Below, one piece after another: positions 53,247 to 62,115 of a stretch of 64,000 nucleotides of DNA. Each line of letters opens with the position of its first letter. Position 1 is the first letter of the stretch. Under the pieces are notes generated by a model. It searched no databases. It worked only from the letters and a program-made list of their open reading frames with translations, and was not told the DNA's origin. The DNA lies in the NCBI GenBank assembly GCA_966674685.1, contig CBKWJC010000007.1, positions 1-64,000 of the forward strand, given 5' to 3'. This DNA comes from Thainema sp966674685 (GTDB taxonomy: Bacteria; Cyanobacteriota; Cyanobacteriia; Phormidesmidales; Phormidesmidaceae). Position numbers and translations under genes: made by a program.

Positions 53247-53312
53247 GTAGGGGCGGGTTTAGTGGTTAAGTAATCGGTTTGCATCACAACTGGCAGCGAA
53301 ACCCGCCCCTAC
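53247..53312. repeat. GTAGGGGC(A/G)GGTTT inverted repeat, copy 2
   Basis: Arms GTAGGGGCGGGTTT (53247-53260) and AAACCCGCCCCTAC (53299-53312), perfect complements around a 38-bp centre. It lies in the spacer of the moxR-DUF58 operon. The related copy is at 28324-28387. Confidence 0.7.
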
Positions 53313-53319
53313 CGGGTAT

Positions 53320-54270
53320 TTAACGAGGAACAGCCACCTGTTCCAATAGTGACGCGATGACCGATTCAATTTGCACGCCGTCCAGTTGAGATTCCGGGTT
53401 GAGAATCAGCCGATGGCGCAAGAGAGGATTGGCCACGGCTTTGATGTCGTCGGGGGTAACGTAATTGCGATCGCACAACCATGCATGAGCTTTGCTCGCC
53501 TGTAGCCAGGACACGGCGGAGCGAGGCGATGGCCCCAAAATCAAATCAGGATGCTGCCGCGATCGGCGCACAATATCCAGCAAATAATCAATCAAATTCT
53601 CCTGCACCTGCACCTGCCGAACGGCCTGCCGGGCGGCTAACACCTCTTCCACTGTTGTAATCGACTCCATGCGACCCATATTGAGCCGCTTCGCCTCAAA
53701 TCCCCTTTGCACGTTGATGAGCATCTGCTTTTCTGCCGCTTGATCGGGATAACCTACGATGAGCTTGAACAGAAAACGATCGAGCTGCGCTTCCGGTAAA
53801 GGATATGTACCTTCAAATTCCAGCGAATTTTGAGTCGCAATCACCCAGAATAAGTCCGGTAGCGGTGAACTTTTGCCGTCCAGCGTTACCTGCTGCTCTT
53901 CCATCGCTTCCAGCAGTGCGGCCTGGGTTTTGGGCGGTGTCCGGTTAATCTCGTCTGCCAGCAGCACTTCGGTAAAGACTGGCCCCTGTTTGAGCGTAAA
54001 AGTACGGCTGTTGAGGTCAAAAATATTGGTGCCTAAAATATCCGATGGCAAAATATCGGGAGTCAGTTGAATACGGCGAAAGTCAGCTTGAATAAGCTTG
54101 GCCAACACTTTGACCGTCAGCGTTTTGCCTGTACCAGGCACGCCTTCCAATATGACATGCCCACCGCAGAGCAACGCCACCAATAGCTGCTGAACCAGGG
54201 TCGTTTGCCCTACGACAATTTTGCTAAGGGCATGACCAATTTGATTAATCGTTTCGCTCTGGGCAGTCAT
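53320..54270 (-). CDS. MoxR family AAA+ ATPase
   Basis: 316 residues. Walker A is GVPGTGKT (43-50), Walker B LLADEINRTPPKTQAALLEAMEE (Asp106-Glu107), sensor 1 FWVIATQNSLEFEGTYPLPE, sensor 2 GPSPRSAVSW. The C-terminal lid domain has YVTPDDIKAVANPLLRHRL. MoxR ATPases work with vWA proteins such as the DUF58 product encoded just downstream. The start fits the family, and no signal or membrane segment is present. Confidence 0.93.
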   Translation of the reverse strand: MTAQSETINQIGHALSKIVVGQTTLVQQLLVALLCGGHVILEGVPGTGKTLTVKVLAKLIQADFRRIQLTPDILPSDILGTNIFDLNSRTFTLKQGPVFTEVLLADEINRTPPKTQAALLEAMEEQQVTLDGKSSPLPDLFWVIATQNSLEFEGTYPLPEAQLDRFLFKLIVGYPDQAAEKQMLINVQRGFEAKRLNMGRMESITTVEEVLAARQAVRQVQVQENLIDYLLDIVRRSRQHPDLILGPSPRSAVSWLQASKAHAWLCDRNYVTPDDIKAVANPLLRHRLILNPESQLDGVQIESVIASLLEQVAVPR

Positions 54271-54452
54271 GACAGAGAAAAGAACAATGTGCGTGATGCA
54301 CAGCTTAACCTAATCTGATTGCTAGACTGGCCAATTTTCTGGAAACGCAACAAATGAGCAGATGCCTTAGTAGGAGAGATATTCCTGAAGCATAAATTCA
54401 TCGCAAGTCAGGGTTTGACCAGAGGTAGGAGGGTACGCCATAAGCAGACAGA

Positions 54453-55916
54453 TTATGAGTCACCTAAGTACCCGCCAGCAGGCTGTAAATCAGGATTTTG
54501 TTCCAGCCAGTCCTGACCTAGCTTAATCGTGATATCGGACTGAAGCGTTCCGGTGCTTTCGACCCGTACTTCGCCAAAACCCAAGTAGCGCTGCACCATC
54601 TCTGCACTGGCAATGTCCCCCTGCTGAGCGATGATTTGGGTTACGTCAAGCTGCTCTCGCAGTCGTTCACCCATTTCAAGACTGGTGTAGCCACCGTCGT
54701 AGAGTTGATCCATCAGCCGATCAACGGCGGCGCTGCGGCGAGTGCTGTCCTGCACGGCAATTCGTAAATAGCTGGGATTAACCGCTGCCTGACGAGAGGA
54801 ACCATAGCGTAGATACTGATCAACGATCTCATCAATTCGCGGGTAGTCAGGTAGCCAGTAGCTGAGTTCAAACTCGCTGGGTGAGCTGAATTCACCTGGC
54901 AGCAGCAGCATTTGGTTGTTGGCGTGATCGACTTGCGAGGCAAATCCAACTAGGGCAACTAGTTCTTCAACGCTGAGGTTGGTGTCTACGTGGGACTGGA
55001 TAACTGAGAGGATTTTAGGGATGCGGGCAATAGTTTTAGGATTAAGGCTTTGTTCAACAACTGCGCGCATCAGCGTTTGCTGGCGCTGTACTCGACCCAC
55101 ATCACCATTCTCGTCGTAGCGAAAGCGCAGGAACTGCATGGCCTTGTCGCCATCAAGCTTTTGTTCTCCGGCTTTGAGATTAATGTAAAGGTGTTGACTG
55201 TCGTCTTGATAGCGCATGGTCTTGGGCACGTTAACCGTCACGCCACCGAGCGCATCAATCAGCTTTTCAACGCCCTGTACGTTAATCCGCACATAGCGAT
55301 CAATTGGAACATCACCGAGTAGTTCACTGGTGGCACGGGCACTGAGGGCTGGGCCGCCGTAATAGTTGGCCTCATTGATTTTGGTTGTTCCTAGCCCATC
55401 GACCCATGTGCGGGTGTCGCGGGGAATAGAGAGAATTGTCAGCTTTTCATTGCGGGGATCAAATCGAATGAGCAGCATCGTATCCGATAGACCGTCGAAG
55501 GAGTTGACTAGGGCGTGGTAGCCCAGGTTTTGTACTTCGGGTGGGGGATTATCGGTGTCGGAACTGATGACTTTGATGCCCAGCACTAAGATGTTGACGG
55601 GACGAGTGAGCTTGGGCAGACGAAGCGTGGAGTTGGAGGCAATATTGTCTCCCTGATTGAAGACTTCTTTTTCTTCAAGGGTTAATTCGCTTTGTAGTAG
55701 CGGTGTACTGGAGAGCGAAACAGCTAACAAAGCGCCAGCGGTCGCAGAAACAACGGCGACTCCGGCCAGCCCAACTGCTAATGTCGCCCAGCGCAATAGT
55801 TTGGGGCCTTTCTTCTTCGGCTTTTGAGGAGGTTTTTTCCCTTTGGCCGCTGTGGTTTTTGAGGTGGGTGAGGATTTGGGAGACTGTCGTGCTTTGTTGG
55901 ACTTTGAGTTCGTCAC
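54453..55916 (-). CDS. LytR-CpsA-Psr (LCP) family protein
   Basis: 487 residues from GTG 55916, with GAGG upstream. A basic N-terminal tail rich in Lys/Pro/Ser precedes one membrane helix (~41-65). The extracytoplasmic LCP domain has NILVLGIKV, GLSDTMLLIRFDPRNEKLTI, SIPRDTRTWV, KINEANYYGG, LDGDKAMQFLRFRYDENGDV and GRVQRQQTLM. A C-terminal LytR_C domain follows (YLRIAVQDSTRRSAA ... YTSLEMG). LCP enzymes attach glycopolymers to peptidoglycan. Length is typical of cyanobacterial versions. It precedes no other wall gene here. Confidence 0.92.
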   Translation of the reverse strand: MTNSKSNKARQSPKSSPTSKTTAAKGKKPPQKPKKKGPKLLRWATLAVGLAGVAVVSATAGALLAVSLSSTPLLQSELTLEEKEVFNQGDNIASNSTLRLPKLTRPVNILVLGIKVISSDTDNPPPEVQNLGYHALVNSFDGLSDTMLLIRFDPRNEKLTILSIPRDTRTWVDGLGTTKINEANYYGGPALSARATSELLGDVPIDRYVRINVQGVEKLIDALGGVTVNVPKTMRYQDDSQHLYINLKAGEQKLDGDKAMQFLRFRYDENGDVGRVQRQQTLMRAVVEQSLNPKTIARIPKILSVIQSHVDTNLSVEELVALVGFASQVDHANNQMLLLPGEFSSPSEFELSYWLPDYPRIDEIVDQYLRYGSSRQAAVNPSYLRIAVQDSTRRSAAVDRLMDQLYDGGYTSLEMGERLREQLDVTQIIAQQGDIASAEMVQRYLGFGEVRVESTGTLQSDITIKLGQDWLEQNPDLQPAGGYLGDS

Positions 55917-56192
55917 AGGTCGCCTCAGTACGTGCTAAGTCAAACAATAATAGATCTGCTGTCGCTAAACGAATCAACTGATTTATCAATAATCTTCAAG
56001 ATCTGCGATCGCACCCACTATCAAGCCGTTGGTTCGCACCTGATTAGTCTTTGCACAAGGTAGTTTCGGAATCAGGAAGATACTGCAAATTCAGCCGCTA
56101 TCTTAGCAATCTTTTTCGCGATCGCAAGTCCCGGATCTGGATTGTTTTGACTTTATTTGACCTAATTAAACGATGCTGATTTGCGAAGTTGA

Positions 56193-56552
56193 TTAGCGAT
56201 CGCGGTGCCGACCTCGTCCAGGTAACTGAACTGGCTTGCGCTGCAACAGGCGCACCATCAGCCAAAGATTCGTAACAAAGTAGCCTGAAGTAACCAAACT
56301 GCTGGTGATCAACAGCGGTAGCGTCAGGGATTCACTAGCCTGCGCTCCTGTGCTCAACAGAGTATAGCTTACCAACCAGCCCAGGGCTAATGTCACTGCC
56401 GTGCGGCTGATCTCTCGCTCTTGGCGAGTCCCTGTCTTTTGGTAGAGCGTCCACAGAGCCGGGAAAAAACCCAGGACGGGCACTAAATAGAAAAAGAACT
56501 TCAGCCGATAAACATCAGGTGCATCATCGGGATCAGGGAAAGGATTGGTCAT
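56193..56552 (-). CDS. small cyanobacterial membrane protein, hypothetical
   Basis: 119 residues with three hydrophobic helices (FFFYLVPVLGFFPALWTLYQ, AVTLALGWLVSYTLL, TLPLLITSSLVTSGYFVTNL). The N-terminus is acidic and Pro/Asp-rich, and the C-terminus very basic (RLLQRKPVQLPGRGRHRDR). No domain is recognised. Flanking non-coding DNA includes low-complexity G-rich sequence at 56580-56630. Same strand as the LCP and subtilase genes, but separated from both by >150 bp. Confidence 0.65.
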   Translation of the reverse strand: MTNPFPDPDDAPDVYRLKFFFYLVPVLGFFPALWTLYQKTGTRQEREISRTAVTLALGWLVSYTLLSTGAQASESLTLPLLITSSLVTSGYFVTNLWLMVRLLQRKPVQLPGRGRHRDR

Positions 56553-56703
56553 GATGGGGAGATGAGGGAATGGAGTGGGAGTAAGAGAGAGGGGGCAGGG
56601 GAGCGAGGGGACAGGAGAGCAATAGCTGTAGGATGCGTTCCTGGGGGAGCTATCACTAGCGGTTGGGATGCAGTTGGGAACGCACCTTACGATTTAGAAC
56701 GAT

Positions 56704-58428
56704 TTAGAACCTTGATTCGTCTGTGGCTTTTTCTGGGGTTTCTTCTGTCGCTTCTGCTGCGGCGTCTGGACTGTCTCCGTTGGCTACGCCCCACCAAGCC
56801 AGCGCATAGTCCTGAACTGGGTCATTGAGTTGAGTTGAGTAAACAACTCGCAGTTTATAGCGTCCGGTTTCTGGGATTTTGAAGAAAATGTGTTCGGCAC
56901 TGTCAACGCTGCTGTTGGAGGCCCAGACTGCATCGTCGATATCATCGTCTTCCGCTCGCATGAGATACAAATCTAGATTGTTTAAACCGCGATCGCGGAA
57001 TGTTTCGCCCAGGTCATACAGACTGTTGTTATTCTCATCCTGTAGCTCAACAATCCGATCCCAAGTGAGGGTAGCCGAAAAATAGCTATTTGCTTGTAGC
57101 GGCACCTCAATCTCATAGTCTTGATATTCTGCCGCATCGACTGACAAGCCAACGGTTGAATAGTCCCAACCGCGAACCGGGACAGGCCCATCAGCAGACC
57201 ACTGTCCTGCACTAAACTGCTCATAGGCACGAAACGCATTGAGATGTCCTGTGCCTAACTCATCATGCAGCGGGCGCTGGGTTTCATAAAACGCATCTGA
57301 ATTCGTCCAGTCACGATTACCCTCTGTTCGCATCGTCCGAGCCATGCCTAAATTTAAGCCATCCCCGGCATCTTCCAGCTTATCCGCCGAGTTCATCAGC
57401 ACGGCTTTGTTGACCTGGGGTTCGCGAGCATCAAGCGTCCAGCCCGATGCTTGACTCGCAAGCTGGCGATCGCCATATTCTTGAATCAGCGCAACCGTTC
57501 CAGCAACATGCGGTGATGCAAAACTCGTACCGCTGGCGACACGAGTTGAACCATCGGCATCAATCAGCTCGATTTGGCTACCTGGAGCTACAATCCCAAT
57601 GGATCGTCGATTGCCGACATTGCTTTCAGCCCGAGATGATTGGCTGAATATGGGATCAGGCTCGCTGCCCAAATTGGCAAAATCGACTTTACTGAATACG
57701 CCATTGACGCGGGCAGAATAGGCCACGTTTAAACCGTTGTAGTTATCGGTTGGAATGGGAATTCCGCCTCGGCCCTGATTGCCTGCAATCACATATAAAA
57801 CATCATGAACGCGGCTTGACCAGTCAATACATTGAGTCAGCAGCGCGTTGCCATCCAGAACCGCATCGCTGCGGGGATCGCGGTAGAGCGGTTCGCCAAA
57901 GCTAAAGTTGATGGCGCGTACATCACCGCTATTCTGCATGGCCACATGCTGAGCCGAAAGGCATTCTTCTGGTTGACCACTGCGGCGCAGCGAACCCACG
58001 GCGGCAGAGTAGAGCCTAGCTCCCGGTGCAACTCCGACAAGGGTTTTGTCATCGCTAATCATCACTCCGGCTACATGAGCGGCATGGGAATCAACACCCT
58101 GGTTAGCATCGGGGCGAGCATCTCGAAAAAAGACGCGACTGACGTTGACGACAGGCAGTCCTGGCACGACCTTATCTAAACCAAAGACGCCAGGACGACC
58201 GATTTCCACTTGCCCCAAACCAATTTTGGCTCCAGTGAGATTGTAGGGTGCAGCATGCAGGCGTTGGGCATTAATGCCGCTTTCTCCCGTGGAAGAGGTG
58301 AAGGTGGATGCGATCGCAGGTAGCGCGATCGCAGATGAACCAACGAGAACCAACCCTTTCAACCAGCGAGCACCAGCCATCTGCCAGCGTTGAGAACGAC
58401 GAGGGTTCCGAGAAGACGATTGAGTCAT
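56704..58428 (-). CDS. S8 family (subtilisin-like) serine peptidase with Glu in place of catalytic Asp
   Basis: 574 residues. The signal-like N-terminus WLKGLVLVGSSAIALPAIAS points to export. Catalytic elements: His115 in DSHAAHVAGVM (usually GHGTHVAG), oxyanion Asn217 in VIAGNQG, Ser302 in GTSFASPHVAG. At the position of the catalytic Asp (usual IDTG) the sequence reads GQVEIGRPG, with Glu75. The C-terminal ~170 residues form a beta-sandwich P-domain-like or PPC-like unit (SYFSATLTWDRIV, GRYKLRVVYST). Activity is doubtful or altered; the rest of the fold is intact. Confidence 0.85.
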   Translation of the reverse strand: MTQSSSRNPRRSQRWQMAGARWLKGLVLVGSSAIALPAIASTFTSSTGESGINAQRLHAAPYNLTGAKIGLGQVEIGRPGVFGLDKVVPGLPVVNVSRVFFRDARPDANQGVDSHAAHVAGVMISDDKTLVGVAPGARLYSAAVGSLRRSGQPEECLSAQHVAMQNSGDVRAINFSFGEPLYRDPRSDAVLDGNALLTQCIDWSSRVHDVLYVIAGNQGRGGIPIPTDNYNGLNVAYSARVNGVFSKVDFANLGSEPDPIFSQSSRAESNVGNRRSIGIVAPGSQIELIDADGSTRVASGTSFASPHVAGTVALIQEYGDRQLASQASGWTLDAREPQVNKAVLMNSADKLEDAGDGLNLGMARTMRTEGNRDWTNSDAFYETQRPLHDELGTGHLNAFRAYEQFSAGQWSADGPVPVRGWDYSTVGLSVDAAEYQDYEIEVPLQANSYFSATLTWDRIVELQDENNNSLYDLGETFRDRGLNNLDLYLMRAEDDDIDDAVWASNSSVDSAEHIFFKIPETGRYKLRVVYSTQLNDPVQDYALAWWGVANGDSPDAAAEATEETPEKATDESRF

Positions 58429-58834
58429 GAACGTTTGCGCTATGAATGACGGGAAATGTACGAAAACTTTTTACAGCCTAAGATCTAGAAATTGAGCCGC
58501 ACACCCTTCTAACCAATTCTTTACTGTTTATAGGACGGTTCTCTAGCGATTACCAATGTGCGATCGCTGGCTGTTACGGTCTGATGACTTGCCCAACTCA
58601 CACCAGGTTCGCAACTTAGCACTACAAATGAGTTTAGTGCTGATTCAAGGGCTGAGGGCTGAGTTGGATAAGCCTCTAAAGCCCTTACGCATCACTCCTC
58701 TCGCATCACTCCTCACGTCACAACACAACGTAACACCGCGTAATGTTTTATGTGTTTTACGTTACATCAAGTTGTGTTCTGATAAATATTGCTATTTTTA
58801 TTAGCAACCCATACGAGAAAATACCGAGGTTGAG
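58429..58834. other. intergenic region upstream of the 38-residue peptide
   Basis: 406 bp. It contains CTCCTC/TCACTCC low-complexity units near 58690-58720 and an imperfect fold-back (AACACAACGTAAC ... GTTACATCAAGTTGTGTT, 58721-58781). An open frame at 58556-58804 runs through these repeats and is not supported. Confidence 0.5.
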
Positions 58835-58951
58835 ATGAAAGTTACTCAAACGCAAAAAACACTGGGGCAGTCACTCCTATTTGGTGGACTGCTGTTAGTC
58901 ACAAGTTTGGGAATGATTGGCCTTTTGGCTACTCAATCCGGTGCAATTTAG
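58835..58951 (+). CDS. 38-residue single-span membrane peptide
   Basis: A small frame starting ATG 58835 with a well-placed GAGG site (gaggttgagATG). It encodes a polar start (MKVTQTQKTLGQS) and one hydrophobic helix (LLFGGLLLVTSLGMIGLLAT) ending QSGAI. Size and layout resemble small subunits of photosynthetic or NDH complexes, but it matches none I know (not PsbX, PsbJ, PsbM, PetG or PsaM by eye). A hairpin 61 bp downstream could end its transcript. Confidence 0.5.
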   Translation: MKVTQTQKTLGQSLLFGGLLLVTSLGMIGLLATQSGAI

Positions 58952-59011
58952 CCAATCGGTAAATACGCGGATCACACGCAAGAGATAAAAAGCAGAGATA
59001 GAAACACTGTG

Positions 59012-59049
59012 GGAGAAGATTGTTGGACGTGCCCTCTGCAATCTTCTCC
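59012..59049 (+). terminator. hairpin downstream of the 38-residue peptide gene
   Basis: Perfect 11-bp stem GGAGAAGATTG / CAATCTTCTCC with a 16-nt loop. Weak pyrimidine tract after it. The rest of 58952-59232 shows no gene; TAGAGGGTTACAGA is repeated three times at 59197-59238. Confidence 0.5.
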
Positions 59050-59232
59050 TTCCCTCCATGTCAGTTTTATTGATTAACTCAAATTTATTAACGTCAAAAT
59101 CGGCATTGTGTCTTCGCATCGTGGCACAACACCGACTTCAAGTTCTAAATTGCCCAGAGGACTAGACGCCTTAACTTACGAGGATTGGCTAATCTTCTAG
59201 AGGGTTACAGATAGAGGGTTACAGATAGAGGG

Positions 59233-59976
59233 TTACAGGCGGCGCAGCAAGTTTTTCCCATGCGTATCGGTGCCGCAGGTACTCAACAGGCTATAGCGTT
59301 CAGCAAGCTGCTGCATCCGCTCTGTGCGCTGCGGGCTGGGTCGCCAAATTGCCGGGTTGTCGTAGGCGTAGTAGGTTTCGACGCCATCGATGCCCAACCG
59401 AACCGCTTCGCGCACCAAATCTTCGGGAGAGCGGCGGTACCGGACAGGGTGAGCTAAAACAGCCAGACCACCTGCATCTTGGATGCTGGCAATCACGTTC
59501 TCAGCATCGTATAGCGGATCGCTGCGGTGGCGAGCATGACGTTGGAGATAGGGTTGAAGGCTGGGATGATCAATGTGAAAGGCGTAGCCCAGAATGTGAA
59601 CTTCGGTATTTAGCAGTCCGGCATTGATTTCAACTCCAGGCCACAGTCGGGGAATTGAGCGCGATCGCGACTTATCCCGACCAAATCGGCGGGATGGATT
59701 TCGCCACTGCCAGTCTTCGCACCACAGTTTGGCTCGCTGATAGCCCAAAATTGTGTGGTGATCTGTAATCGCAATATCTTGCAGGTTGAGTTCAACTGCT
59801 TGCTGCATCAAGGCTTCTGGTTCCAGTTGTCCGTCTGAACAAACGGTGTGCATGTGGAAGTTGTAGACCCGAGGGCAACTTTCCGCATTGACTGTCCGAA
59901 ACAACTGCTCTAGCTTGACAGCACCCTGCGCTTTAGGTCTGGAAAAAGCAGAAGCCTGAGCGAGGTTGCTTACCAT
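59233..59976 (-). CDS. PHP domain metal-dependent phosphoesterase
   Basis: 247 residues. The PHP barrel holds all metal-binding motifs: FHMHTVCSDG (His41, His43), AITDHHTILG (Asp72, His73), WPGVEINA, LAHPVRYRR, DGVETYY and CGTDTHGKN. The closest named types are 3',5'-nucleoside bisphosphate phosphatases/RNases of the YciV (TrpH) group, also known to trim RNA 5' ends; exact substrate is inference. The N-terminal ~30 residues are an extra extension. Single gene. Confidence 0.87.
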   Translation of the reverse strand: MVSNLAQASAFSRPKAQGAVKLEQLFRTVNAESCPRVYNFHMHTVCSDGQLEPEALMQQAVELNLQDIAITDHHTILGYQRAKLWCEDWQWRNPSRRFGRDKSRSRSIPRLWPGVEINAGLLNTEVHILGYAFHIDHPSLQPYLQRHARHRSDPLYDAENVIASIQDAGGLAVLAHPVRYRRSPEDLVREAVRLGIDGVETYYAYDNPAIWRPSPQRTERMQQLAERYSLLSTCGTDTHGKNLLRRL

Positions 59977-60262
59977 AATCGCTCCAAAACAAAAACGCTT
60001 ATCCTTCTTAATATATCTAATTTGGATTTGACTCTGCGGATAGATTCGTGCTGTCTTATCGTTTTGACATCAGATGATGACCTACAGCCTAAGATTCTTA
60101 ATGCAAATTTAATATTTTAAGATTTGTTGCGTGTTGCTGTATGCAGCTCCGATGCGATCGCAACTGCATGAAGTATGAAATCTGTCTTTTAGGCAATCCA
60201 GCTTTTACGAGCTAGGATTTAGAACACAACGCTCGTTATTGGATCTGCGATCGCATATCAGC

Positions 60263-60679
60263 ATGACTCAATCGACCCAAACCAAAATTCTCTTCAAAAT
60301 CTTGGTGGGTGCGGCCTGGATTGACGGTCGCATTCAGCCTGAAGAGCGGCAGTATCTCCAGCGAATTGCAACAGAACAGGGACTGACGGATGATCCAGAA
60401 ATTCGCCCCTTGCTGTACGAACTGGTCACTGTTAAACCGGATGAATGCTACGGCTGGGTGCGAGAGTATCTGGGCGATAATCCCAGTTCTCAAGACTGTC
60501 AGCAACTGATCGAAGCAACCAGTGCGCTGGTTTACAGCGATGGCGAAATGGCAGTGGAAGAAGCGAAACTGCTTAGTCGGATTCAGAATCTTGATCCCAG
60601 CAGCAATCCACCCGCAGCCCATGAAACGGTACTAAAAGCCGTCCGCAAGCTGTATCAGCGCTGGCTAGGGGCACAGTAG
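60263..60679 (+). CDS. TerB family protein
   Basis: 138 residues from ATG 60263 (a TTG opens the frame 8 codons earlier). Helical TerB-like fold with the repeated acidic pattern AAWIDGRIQPEERQYLQRIA and VYSDGEMAVEEAKLLSRI, where the D-G-x-x-x-x-E-E metal-binding loop of TerB/COG4103 occurs twice. In tellurite clusters TerB is a stress protein; here no other ter gene is nearby, so the role is unknown. Confidence 0.85.
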   Translation: MTQSTQTKILFKILVGAAWIDGRIQPEERQYLQRIATEQGLTDDPEIRPLLYELVTVKPDECYGWVREYLGDNPSSQDCQQLIEATSALVYSDGEMAVEEAKLLSRIQNLDPSSNPPAAHETVLKAVRKLYQRWLGAQ

Positions 60680-60752
60680 TTGCTGTACGCAATCATTCAA
60701 AGTCAGAGGACTGCTGCGAGGCGGTAGCTCTCTGACTTTGGATTTGTCTGAT

Positions 60753-60937
60753 CTGAAATTCAGTTAAAACCTCATGTATTTGTTGTGAAATGCTTGCTCA
60801 GCAAGCATTTCACAACAAATATAGTTATTCCAGTTAAGGATGAGAAAACGAGAGAGGAGAGTGCCTCACCCTGAGGCACCCTCCTCTCTCGGTCTTATCT
60901 AGAACCACTATAAAGGGGGTTTTGTACATGGACGATA
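60753..60937. repeat. palindromic repeat, family P, copy 3, split by a family M element
   Basis: The left part (60753-60819) has the flank TGAAATTCAGTTAAAACCTC and a perfect 18-bp hairpin (60780-60797 / 60801-60818, TTGTTGTGAAATGCTTGC). The matching outer flank (AAGGGGGTTTTGTACATG ... GATAT) appears only after 60912, past the 93-bp element. Joined, the two parts align with copies 1 and 2. Confidence 0.6.
60820..60912. mobile_element. 93-bp MITE-like element, family M, copy 2
   Basis: Same length as copy 1 at 42626 with about 80 of 93 identical bases by eye. Ends: TATAGTTATTCCAGTTAAGG and, complemented, TATAGTGGTTCTAGATAAGA. The core hairpin CGAGAGAGGAGAGTGCCTCA is slightly mismatched. It sits inside family P copy 3 at a TA dinucleotide. 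Confidence 0.75.
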
Positions 60938-60940
60938 TGA

Positions 60941-61813
60941 CTAGCGTAGAAAATCGAGCAGTTCTCGGTTGACCGTTTGGGGGACTTCTTGCTGAATCCA
61001 GTGTCCACAGTAGGGTAAAAGCTTGAGTTGCAGTGGTGCGGCAACCAGCTTTTCAACGCCTTGGAGCAGCGTTTGACTCAAGAGCGGATCTTCGTCGCCC
61101 CATAGGACTAATGTAGGACTTTGAATCCTGGCAGGAGTACGGCTCCAATGCTTGAGCCAGTCGGGAATGGAGAGAAACTGGCGATAGTAGCGCATGGCAG
61201 CGGCAAGCGCACCTGGTTTTTCCAGTGCTGCCTGATATAGCTGTGTATCTTGAGTCGTAAACGCGCCTTTGCGAACCGCCTGATCTTGGAACAGCGATCG
61301 CACAATTTGGCCTAAATTTTGCCGAATCAGCCATTCCGGTAGCCCTGGCATTTGCATCGCTAGGAGATACCAACTGCGGCGGAGCTGGTCAAGATTGCTA
61401 ATCAGTTCTTGCCGAAACCGATGCGGGTGGGGAGCGCCCAATACGGCAAGGCGATCAATGGCAGATGGAAAATGTTGAGCTAGGTGCCATGCGATCGCAC
61501 CCCCCCAATCATGACCCACGATATGCGCCTTTTGATAACCCAGGGCTTGAATTAAGCCATGAATGTCTTGGCTTAGCGTATCCAAATCATATCCGTCACT
61601 AGGCTTATCCGAGTCGTTGTAGCCGCGTAAATCAGGAATGACAACCTTGAAGTGAGGGGAAAGTGCAGGAAGCTGATGCCGCCACGAATACCAAAACTCT
61701 AAAAAGCCGTGCAGAAGAATAACAAGTTCTCCTTCTCCCTGGGTGACACAGTGGAGGCGAATTTGGTTGGTATCGACAAAGTGGTGCTGCCAAGTGGTGC
61801 TAACAGCCGACAT
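60941..61813 (-). CDS. alpha/beta hydrolase (epoxide hydrolase-like)
   Basis: 290 residues. Cytoplasmic alpha/beta hydrolase of the epoxide hydrolase/haloalkane dehalogenase group: oxyanion motif LLHGFLEFWYSWRHQ (34-48), nucleophile Asp102 in GHDWGGAIAW, acidic residue in LWGDEDPLL, His in YCGHWIQQE. The Asp nucleophile (rather than Ser) separates it from esterases. RFRQELISNLDQLRRSWY is part of the lid. The substrate is not determinable. Convergent with the TerB gene across the repeat cluster. Confidence 0.88.
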   Translation of the reverse strand: MSAVSTTWQHHFVDTNQIRLHCVTQGEGELVILLHGFLEFWYSWRHQLPALSPHFKVVIPDLRGYNDSDKPSDGYDLDTLSQDIHGLIQALGYQKAHIVGHDWGGAIAWHLAQHFPSAIDRLAVLGAPHPHRFRQELISNLDQLRRSWYLLAMQMPGLPEWLIRQNLGQIVRSLFQDQAVRKGAFTTQDTQLYQAALEKPGALAAAMRYYRQFLSIPDWLKHWSRTPARIQSPTLVLWGDEDPLLSQTLLQGVEKLVAAPLQLKLLPYCGHWIQQEVPQTVNRELLDFLR

Positions 61814-62115
61814 ATATTCAATTAACTCCTACTCAAGGTTCGATCGCGTGTGTTCAATAGCGCTTGCTATTTTCACCCTTTAGTTTGCCCATCTTCTCTT
61901 GGACAATATAGGCAGCCTAAGAAAGCTATATTATCTCTTTAAGTCCACGTCAGCGTTTTTGCGAGTTTGGAAAATCACGACGGTTCAGTGGGCTACATAG
62001 TCAGCCCCAGTCTGACTATACCTAAGTTTAGGCTGGGTCGGGATAACCGACTGCTAATCTGGGGCTTACGGCAAGGCTGAGCGCTTTTAATCGCATTCCA
62101 TACGATTGTATCCTC
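61814..62115. other. intergenic region without recognised features
   Basis: 302 bp between the hydrolase and the next minus-strand gene. A short inverted repeat around CAGCCCCAGTCTGACTATAC is visible near 62002-62021. Nothing else can be supported. Confidence 0.4.

Noticed and set aside
58556..58804. Open frame of 82 codons on the plus strand
   Set aside because: It runs through CTCCTC low-complexity repeats and a fold-back, lacks a ribosome site and has no protein-like pattern.
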